From Lichenicoccus sp964235615 (lineage in GTDB: Bacteria > Pseudomonadota > Alphaproteobacteria > Acetobacterales > Acetobacteraceae): a stretch of DNA of 15,408 nt. This document shows positions 6,421-11,221 of this stretch, piece by piece. Position 1 is the stretch's first letter; every line of letters starts with the position of its first letter. The notes under the pieces were generated by a model. That model was not told the origin of the DNA and did no database searches. It saw only the letters and a list, made by a program, of their open reading frames with translations. Position numbers and translations under genes: made by a program. The DNA is taken from NCBI GenBank assembly GCA_964235615.1, contig CAXSEE010000095.1:1-15408 (forward strand), in the 5' to 3' direction.

Positions 6421-8310
6421 TTATCTAACATCGGCGCCCGGACCCTCATCAACCTTCTCGTCTCCAGCCTTGTCGCGCCCAGCCTTGTCACCATCGCCGA
6501 TCCCGTCATCGGGCTCCACCTCGTCCGAGGCTGCCTGCTTGGGATGCAGCGGGAAGGTCAGCGTGTATCGCGTGCCCTCCCCTTCCTGCACATCGAGCTG
6601 GCCTCCGAGCTGCCGCGCGAAGCCGCGTATGAGCTGGATGCCGAGGCCGTCGCGGATGCCCGTCTCGGTCTCGGCGCGGCCGGCCGGGATGCCGACCCCG
6701 TCGTCCTGGATCACCAGGCGTCCCATACCCTCGCCAAGATCGCTGAGCAGGACATGGACGTGGCCGCTGCGGCCACCGGGAAAGGCATACTTGACCGCGT
6801 TGCTGACCGCCTCGGTGACGACCAGCGACAACGGCACCGCCTGATCGGTATCCAGTTCGATCTCGGCCGCCTCGATATGGAGCTGGATCCGGCGTCCCTG
6901 CTTCTCGCCGATCGCCTGGAACAGCTGCGAGCAGAGCTCCTGCAGGAACGAGCGCATGTTGAGGGTCTGCAGCTCGCCTTCCGAATACAGATACCGGTGC
7001 AGCGTCGCCAGCGCCCGCACCCGGTCGCGCGCGGAGGCGAACTCGGCGCGCGCCTCGGGCTGGCGAATGCGGTTGGCCTGCAGGTTCAGCAGCGAGGCGA
7101 TGATCTGCAGGTTGTTCTTGACCCGGTGGTGGATCTCCTTGATCAGCAGCTCCTGCCTGGCCTCCGCGCGCTTCAGCGTCGTCTCATGCGCGGCCAGGCT
7201 GCGCGCCGCCTGGGTGAAGGCATGCGACAGCTCGCGCAGCTCGATCGGCATCAAGCTGGTATCGCCGGCATCATAGTCGCCGGCATGGCGCCAATGGGTC
7301 ACGGCGCCGGTCAGCCTTTGCAAGGGCGAGACGACCAGCATGTTGGCGCCGACCGAGACCCCGACTAGTCCCAGCCCGAGCAGCAGCACGATCGCGATCA
7401 CCCGAATGATGAAGACGCTGAGCGCCCGCAACTCCTCCTGTGTCGGCTCGGTGATGGCGAGCACATCCACCTGGCCGACGAAAGGACCGACCGCCACGCT
7501 GTCCCTGATCGCCGTCTGGCTGCCAGAGAGGTTGGCCGCGTCCTTCCGCAGCGCCTCCAGCGGCTCCGGCAGGACCCAGCCGCAATCACGGCAGAGCGGT
7601 GCGACGGCACCTCCCGCCGTCACGAGCCATGCATGCATCGGCAGATTGTTGTTCAGCATGCCGATCTGCCCGTGGTCGCCGTAGAGGTCACTCCTGCGCC
7701 AGCCCAGGCGTATTCGCGCGACCGCGTAGCGGCTGGGTTGCGTGCGGCTGCGGGCAACCAGTTCGGCGATCATGACCGGGGTGCCGTTCGGATCATGCCG
7801 CAGCGTGACGTCATGAATCCCGGACGCCAGACTTGCCGCCACGTCCGGTCCGCCTGCAATATCCGCGGTCGACTGCCCGTTCGAGGCACAGAGGATTTTC
7901 CCCGCGCCATCCATGACGCTGAGCCGGTCGTAATTTGGCTCCTGGGTCAGCAAAACGACGTGCAGGGCCGCAGCGCAGGCGCCGGGGTTATCCAGCCCGT
8001 CGAGTGCCGCGATATCCTGGAGCTGCATGCTCGACCGTACCAGGTCCTGTTGCGCCTGGCTGCGAAACGCCGCGACCAACGACATAGCACGGGCGCTGCT
8101 ACGCCCGGACGCGCTTTCGTAGTTATGCCACGATACCACACCGCTGAGGACTGCCAGCGGAATCGACGACAGCAGGATGATGGCAATCATCCGGACGCTT
8201 ACGGTATCAAAAAACCTGCTGACGGGTCGGCCAAACCGTGTCGCCGATACGGAACGGGCCGGCAACCCGGAACTGGTCGACGACGACCTTTCTAGACGAC
8301 TATCCGGCAT
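6421..8310 (-). CDS. HisKA_2/HWE-type sensor histidine kinase, likely PhyK-like input to the general stress response
   Basis: This is a 629-aa membrane kinase. Order: cytoplasmic N terminus (1-40), TM1 (about 41-60), a periplasmic sensor domain (about 61-298), TM2 (about 299-324), a HAMP-like linker (about 325-376), a HisKA_2 dimerisation domain with the motif EIHHRVKNN (392-400; His395 is the expected phosphorylation site), and a HATPase domain with N-box Asn504 and DDGVG (536-540). Kinases with H-R-V-K-N are the usual partners of PhyR. The position directly downstream of nepR supports that role, but the substrate is inferred. The sensor domain has four cysteines (112, 141, 240, 243), two of them in a CxxC pair. 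A ~40-residue acidic, Gly/Asp-rich tail (590-629) with a small internal repeat follows the ATPase domain. Start: ATG with AGGA 8 nt upstream (8319-8322). nepR ends 75 bases upstream. Confidence 0.9.
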   Translation of the reverse strand: MPDSRLERSSSTSSGLPARSVSATRFGRPVSRFFDTVSVRMIAIILLSSIPLAVLSGVVSWHNYESASGRSSARAMSLVAAFRSQAQQDLVRSSMQLQDIAALDGLDNPGACAAALHVVLLTQEPNYDRLSVMDGAGKILCASNGQSTADIAGGPDVAASLASGIHDVTLRHDPNGTPVMIAELVARSRTQPSRYAVARIRLGWRRSDLYGDHGQIGMLNNNLPMHAWLVTAGGAVAPLCRDCGWVLPEPLEALRKDAANLSGSQTAIRDSVAVGPFVGQVDVLAITEPTQEELRALSVFIIRVIAIVLLLGLGLVGVSVGANMLVVSPLQRLTGAVTHWRHAGDYDAGDTSLMPIELRELSHAFTQAARSLAAHETTLKRAEARQELLIKEIHHRVKNNLQIIASLLNLQANRIRQPEARAEFASARDRVRALATLHRYLYSEGELQTLNMRSFLQELCSQLFQAIGEKQGRRIQLHIEAAEIELDTDQAVPLSLVVTEAVSNAVKYAFPGGRSGHVHVLLSDLGEGMGRLVIQDDGVGIPAGRAETETGIRDGLGIQLIRGFARQLGGQLDVQEGEGTRYTLTFPLHPKQAASDEVEPDDGIGDGDKAGRDKAGDEKVDEGPGADVR

Positions 8311-8385
8311 CGCGGTGTTCCTAAGAACCGGCTCATTGAGACGGCCGGCCTTGCATCAACCGCACTACTGCCGCAACCGCGACGG

Positions 8386-8571
8386 CTACTTTTGCTTGTC
8401 GTCGTGAATAAGCTTAAGGAGTTCGTCCGGGATAGGTTCCTGCGCCACCTCGTCGAACATCTGATGCAATCCCCGCGAGAGCCACAAGTCAAACGCCGTG
8501 TCCGACTTGCGTCTTCCACTGCGCAACTGTGGCCGGGCGGGCGGATCTCGGCTTTCGTTGCCTTGCGTCAT
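8386..8571 (-). CDS. nepR: NepR anti-sigma factor of EcfG
   Basis: This is a 61-aa protein. The N-terminal ~22 residues are polar and basic. They are followed by the NepR core, in which D-L-W-L-S-R-G-L (28-35) forms the first helix and E-P-I-P-D-E-L-L (45-52) starts the second, with M-F-D-E-V between them. This spacing of a W-L-x-x-x-L helix and an E-P-[IV]-P-x-x-L helix is diagnostic for NepR. NepR binds and silences EcfG in unstressed cells. Phosphorylated PhyR mimics the sigma factor and takes NepR away. The ATG start is preceded by AGGA 12 nt upstream, a rather long spacing that may limit translation. An upstream in-frame ATG is ruled out because a TAG falls between. The gene sits between ecfG1 (97 bases upstream) and the sensor kinase (75 bases downstream), all on one strand. 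In better studied species nepR precedes ecfG; here it follows. Confidence 0.92.
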   Translation of the reverse strand: MTQGNESRDPPARPQLRSGRRKSDTAFDLWLSRGLHQMFDEVAQEPIPDELLKLIHDDKQK

Positions 8572-8638
8572 CTAGTCGCATCGTCCTGCAGTCATTCACA
8601 GTGTCGCCAACCAATCCTTAGCGGCGAAACTGCTCCCT

Positions 8639-8662
8639 GGTTGCATCGCGCGCGGCGCAACC
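8639..8662. repeat. Inverted repeat between ecfG1 and nepR (hairpin)
   Basis: GGTTGC (8639-8644) and GCAACC (8657-8662) form a 6-bp stem around a 12-nt GC-rich interior that itself contains the self-complementary GCGCGC. It begins 7 bases after the ecfG1 stop in the minus-strand direction. No U-run follows, so it is not a textbook terminator. It could act as a partial terminator or RNA-processing/stability site that sets ecfG1 and nepR levels separately. Function is inference. Confidence 0.45.
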
Positions 8663-8668
8663 AGAGAA

Positions 8669-9298
8669 CTAACAGGGGACGCCAGGCTCCACGGCGCCTT
8701 GCATGGCCACCGCGACGGGCAGACGGGATGCCGCAGTGGCCAGTCTGGCCAGACGTGCCGCCTTCGCGGCAGCACGGCTTTCGCTGCGATCCGGCGTCTC
8801 GCCCATCAGCCATGCCTCGAGTTGGCGGCGCGCCCGGAAGACGCGGCTCTTGGCAGTGCCGACGGCGCAACCTGTCGCCTCGGCCAGCGCCTCGTAGCTC
8901 ATGCCCTGGACCACGACCATGATCAACGCCTCGCGCTGGTCGGCCGGCAGACGGGTCATCGCCTTGCCGAGATCCTTCAGCGCCAGGCGATCCTCATGCG
9001 GCGCCTCCGTGGCGAAGGCAGCGGCGGGCACATCGTCGATGTCCGTCGTGTCGCGGCGCTTGCGCAGGTTGGAGATGAAGCGGTTGCGCAGGATGCGATG
9101 CATCCAGGCCGCGAAGTTGGTGCCGGGGATGAAGCTAGCCTGCGCGGACAGCGCGTTGCAGACGGCGTCCTGAACCAGATCCTCCGCCGCCGCACGATTG
9201 CGCGTCAGTGCCAGCGCCTGCACGCGAAGCTTGGGAAGAATGGTGATGACCTGGCCGTGAAAGCCGTTCGATGCAATTGCAGCTGCGGTGCTCGCCAT
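8669..9298 (-). CDS. ecfG: EcfG-family ECF sigma factor (copy 1, next to nepR)
   Basis: This is a 209-aa general stress sigma factor. The sigma2 region spans about 12-80, with A-A-A-E-D-L-V-Q-D-A-V (36-46) and the -10-recognition helix segment A-A-W-M-H-R-I-L (63-70). After a linker the sigma4 region (about 106-165) has R-L-P-A-D-Q-R-E-A-L (116-125) and a helix-turn-helix around Y-E-A-L-A-E-A-T-G-C-A-V-G-T-A-K-S-R-V (135-153). A ~40-residue Ala/Arg-rich tail ending in Cys follows, longer than most EcfG proteins. Start choice is uncertain. ATG 9298 has GGAGA about 10 nt upstream. An upstream in-frame ATG at 9355 has AGGAGG only 4 nt away and would give 228 aa. I prefer 9298 because the extra 19 codons have low third-position GC, unlike the rest of the gene. 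A likely EcfG-type promoter lies upstream, suggesting autoregulation. Confidence 0.88.
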   Translation of the reverse strand: MASTAAAIASNGFHGQVITILPKLRVQALALTRNRAAAEDLVQDAVCNALSAQASFIPGTNFAAWMHRILRNRFISNLRKRRDTTDIDDVPAAAFATEAPHEDRLALKDLGKAMTRLPADQREALIMVVVQGMSYEALAEATGCAVGTAKSRVFRARRQLEAWLMGETPDRSESRAAAKAARLARLATAASRLPVAVAMQGAVEPGVPC

Positions 9299-9399
9299 GG
9301 GGCCATTCTCTCCGTTTTCGATGAAGCAATGAATGGTTCCCGAACTACGTTGCATCCCACCTCCTGAGACACATTCACGAAAACGTGAGCTTCATCGGA

Positions 9400-9426
9400 A
9401 ACCGCGGCCGGCGGATTTGGTGTTCC
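9400..9426 (-). promoter_or_regulatory. Candidate EcfG-dependent promoter of ecfG1
   Basis: On the minus strand, GGAAC (9426-9422) is followed after 18 nt by GGTT (9403-9400), with a C just before it (C-G-G-T-T). The -35 box is a perfect EcfG element. The -10 box differs from CGTT by one base or, equivalently, by a one-base insertion. The expected start site near 9392 leaves leaders of about 40 nt to ATG 9355 or 95 nt to ATG 9298. Autoregulation of ecfG is common in this system, which adds weight. Confidence 0.55.
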
Positions 9427-9472
9427 GGGTACGGCACGCTAGGCTTGCCGCCACACGCCGGAAGTCGAACTC

Positions 9473-9572
9473 NNNNNNNNNNNNNNNNNNNNNNNNNNNN
9501 NNNNNNNNNNNNNNNNNNNNNNNNNNNNNNNNNNNNNNNNNNNNNNNNNNNNNNNNNNNNNNNNNNNNNNNN
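9473..9572. other. Assembly gap (100 N)
   Basis: Exactly 100 consecutive N separate the ecfG1 upstream region from the ecfG2 3' end. A run of exactly 100 is the usual placeholder for a scaffold gap of unknown size, so the real distance and content are not known and genes may be missing. With its flanks (9299-9472 and 9573-9638) this is the only gene-free stretch over 300 bases. The left flank holds the ecfG1 leader and its candidate promoter. In the 66-base right flank I see nothing recognisable. Confidence 0.97.
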
Positions 9573-9638
9573 CCCACCTTAGACAACAGTTCTATAGGCA
9601 GCACGACGATGACGCAGGCGTATACCGACACGGCATCA

Positions 9639-10187
9639 TCATCCCGCGTGGCTGCGCGCCAGCGTGCGGGCGAGCTGGCTTCTCGCGCGGGAGACGCGCG
9701 CCTTGACGGTGCCGACCGGGACGCCGCAGATCAACGCCGCCTGCTCGTAGCTCAGCTCCTGAGCGCCGACGAGCACCAGTGCCTCCCGCAGCAGCGGCGG
9801 CAGGGTGAACAGCATGCGCTGCAGGTCGGAGATTTCCGCACGGAGTGCTACGTCCGGAGCGGCGCTGTCCGGATCCGGCATTCGTTCGCTCAGCACGCGG
9901 ATCTCGCGCCGCCTGCGTCTCGCCTGCTCGAAGAAGGCGTTGCGCTGGATGGTCAGCAGCCACGCCTTCAGGTTCGTGTCCGGTTGGAACTGCGCCCGGG
10001 CGGCAAGGGCACGCACCACCGTATCCTGGACCAGGTCATCCGCCGCCACCGTGTCGCGGGTCAGGAAGCGGGCAAACCCACGCAGGTCGGGCAGCAGATC
10101 GGAAATGCGCCGGTGCAGGTCGATGTCCCGTCCGTCCGAAAGCTCCCCGTCTTCCGAAAGCCGATCTGCCGCAGCCACATCAACCAA
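9639..10187 (-). CDS. EcfG-family ECF sigma factor (copy 2, divergent from phyR)
   Basis: This is a 182-aa second general stress-type sigma factor. The sigma2 region spans about 25-95: T-V-A-A-D-D-L-V-Q-D-T-V (46-57), T-N-L-K-A-W-L-L-T-I (71-80), then a basic run R-R-R-R-R. The sigma4 region (about 118-176) has L-P-P-L-L-R-E-A-L (129-137) and a helix-turn-helix around Y-E-Q-A-A-L-I-C-G-V-P-V-G-T-V-K-A-R-V (147-165). It resembles ecfG1 in the same motifs but clearly differs in sequence and lacks the long C-terminal tail, so the two are paralogues and not a recent duplication. The start is uncertain: TTG at 10187 (AAGGA about 11 nt upstream) or GTG at 10178. The frame is blocked further upstream by a stop. 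It is divergent from phyR across an 18-bp tandem repeat. No clear EcfG promoter is seen for it. Confidence 0.87.
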   Translation of the reverse strand: MVDVAAADRLSEDGELSDGRDIDLHRRISDLLPDLRGFARFLTRDTVAADDLVQDTVVRALAARAQFQPDTNLKAWLLTIQRNAFFEQARRRRREIRVLSERMPDPDSAAPDVALRAEISDLQRMLFTLPPLLREALVLVGAQELSYEQAALICGVPVGTVKARVSRARSQLARTLARSHAG

Positions 10188-10196
10188 TCCGACCCA

Positions 10197-10286
10197 GTTC
10201 CTTATCCGGAGCCGGTTCCCTATCCAGATCCGGTCCTTTATCCAGGGCCGGTCTGCTACCTAGAACCGATCCTTTGCCCAGAGAGA
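10197..10286 (+). repeat. Degenerate 18-bp tandem repeat, about five units, between ecfG2 and phyR
   Basis: Units start at 10197, 10215, 10233, 10251 and 10269. On the + strand the consensus is roughly GTTCCTTATCCAGAGCCG. The first three units are close to each other and the last two are increasingly diverged. Because the unit is a multiple of three it leaves frames open and creates spurious ORFs with repeated PVPYPE-type hexapeptides. On the minus strand each of the first two units carries GGAAC, the EcfG -35 box, but no CGTT follows at the right distance. The repeat fills nearly the whole divergent leader and touches the phyR ribosome binding site. Confidence 0.85.
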
Positions 10287-10294
10287 GACGCCTG

Positions 10295-11038
10295 ATGGCC
10301 ACAACGCGGCGCGACGACCTGATACGCGCTCTTCCCTACGCCAGACGTTATGCACGCGCCCTCACCGGAAGCCAACCGCGCGGCGATCTTCTCGTCGCCG
10401 AAAGCCTGCGCGAACTGATCTCGGCGCCGATCGATACCGTCACCGCGCGGCACGGGCTCTATGTTTGGGTCACCAGGCGCTTCAATATCGGCCTCGTCGA
10501 TCCGGGTGCCGCGGACGGCGGGCTGACCGCGCAACAACGTCAATTGCTGCTGCTCACCTCGCTGGAAGAGGTCTCGATCGAGGACGCGGCGCCGATCGTG
10601 GGCCTGCCGTCCACAGAGGCCGGCCAGCAGCTGAACGAGGCCCGCGCGCGGCTGCGCGAGGCTGCCGCGACCGACGTCCTGATCATCGAGGACGAGCCGA
10701 TCATCGCCATGGATCTCGAGGAACTGGTGCAGGGCTGCGGACACCGGGTCGTGGGCGTCGCCTCCACCGAGGCGGACGCGGTCAAGATCGCGCAGCGCAC
10801 CCGGCCGGGCCTGATCCTCGCCGACATCAACCTGGGCCTCGGCGGCGACGGCACCTCCGCGGTGAGCCGGATCATGAAGCATCATTATGCTCCCGTGATC
10901 TTCGTCACCGCCTATCCGGAGCGGCTGCTGACCGGCGAGACGGTGGAGCCCGCCTTCGTCATCACCAAGCCGTTCGAGCCGCTCACCTTGGCGATCGCGA
11001 CCTATCAGGCGGTAACCGGCGGGGTCAGCCTGAAGTAG
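10295..11038 (+). CDS. phyR: PhyR anti-anti-sigma response regulator of the general stress response
   Basis: This is a 247-aa protein with the inverted domain order that defines PhyR: an N-terminal sigma-factor-like domain (about 5-122) and a C-terminal receiver domain (about 126-245). The first domain opens with A-L-P-Y-A-R-R-Y-A-R-A-L-T-G-S-Q, nearly the family consensus, and contains a sigma4-like part near L-L-L-L-T-S-L-E-E-V-S-I. The receiver has acidic residues E132/D133, phospho-acceptor Asp177 in L-A-D-I-N-L, Thr205 and Lys225 in T-K-P-F-E. On phosphorylation the sigma-like domain captures NepR and so frees EcfG. The ATG start is preceded by GAGAGAGA (10281-10288). It is divergent from ecfG2 and followed in the same direction by glgE after 183 bases that contain an EcfG-type promoter. 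No own EcfG-type promoter is evident on the + strand. Confidence 0.96.
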   Translation: MATTRRDDLIRALPYARRYARALTGSQPRGDLLVAESLRELISAPIDTVTARHGLYVWVTRRFNIGLVDPGAADGGLTAQQRQLLLLTSLEEVSIEDAAPIVGLPSTEAGQQLNEARARLREAAATDVLIIEDEPIIAMDLEELVQGCGHRVVGVASTEADAVKIAQRTRPGLILADINLGLGGDGTSAVSRIMKHHYAPVIFVTAYPERLLTGETVEPAFVITKPFEPLTLAIATYQAVTGGVSLK

Positions 11039-11078
11039 CCGGCCTGCGGATAGCCCAGGTCCTGCTCCGGCTGAAGCG

Positions 11079-11104
11079 GGAACCACAGGCGGCGAGGTGA
11101 CGTT
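11079..11104 (+). promoter_or_regulatory. Consensus EcfG (general stress) promoter for glgE-treS
   Basis: GGAAC at 11079-11083, exactly 17 nt of spacer (11084-11100), then CGTT at 11101-11104, is a perfect match to the alphaproteobacterial EcfG consensus GGAAC-N16/17-CGTT. It lies in the phyR-glgE intergenic region and points at glgE. The expected start site near 11111 would give a leader of about 110 nt before the ATG at 11222. The match, the location and the stress-protectant role of the downstream genes agree. In vivo use is still inference. Confidence 0.8.
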
Positions 11105-11221
11105 CGACCAGCGCACCGATTTTGCGATTTTGCACCGAACTTGCATCCACCGGCCCACCGCAACTCGTGACCCGATGCCCGCATGGGCTCCTGGAAACCT
11201 TCCCCTCCAAGGTAGTGCGCT

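Noticed and set aside
8316..8322. GGAAC just upstream of the kinase start as a -35 box
   Set aside because: It lies 5-9 nt from the ATG and is better explained as the ribosome binding site AGGA. There is no room for a promoter serving this start.
10197..10219. GGAAC boxes on the minus strand in the tandem repeat as EcfG promoters for ecfG2
   Set aside because: No CGTT or close variant follows at 16-18 nt from either box.
9333..10295. + strand open frame running through the N gap and the 18-bp repeats, with repeated PVPYPE-type hexapeptides
   Set aside because: It spans the gap, is antisense to ecfG2, and the hexapeptide repeat is a by-product of an 18-bp DNA repeat divisible by three.
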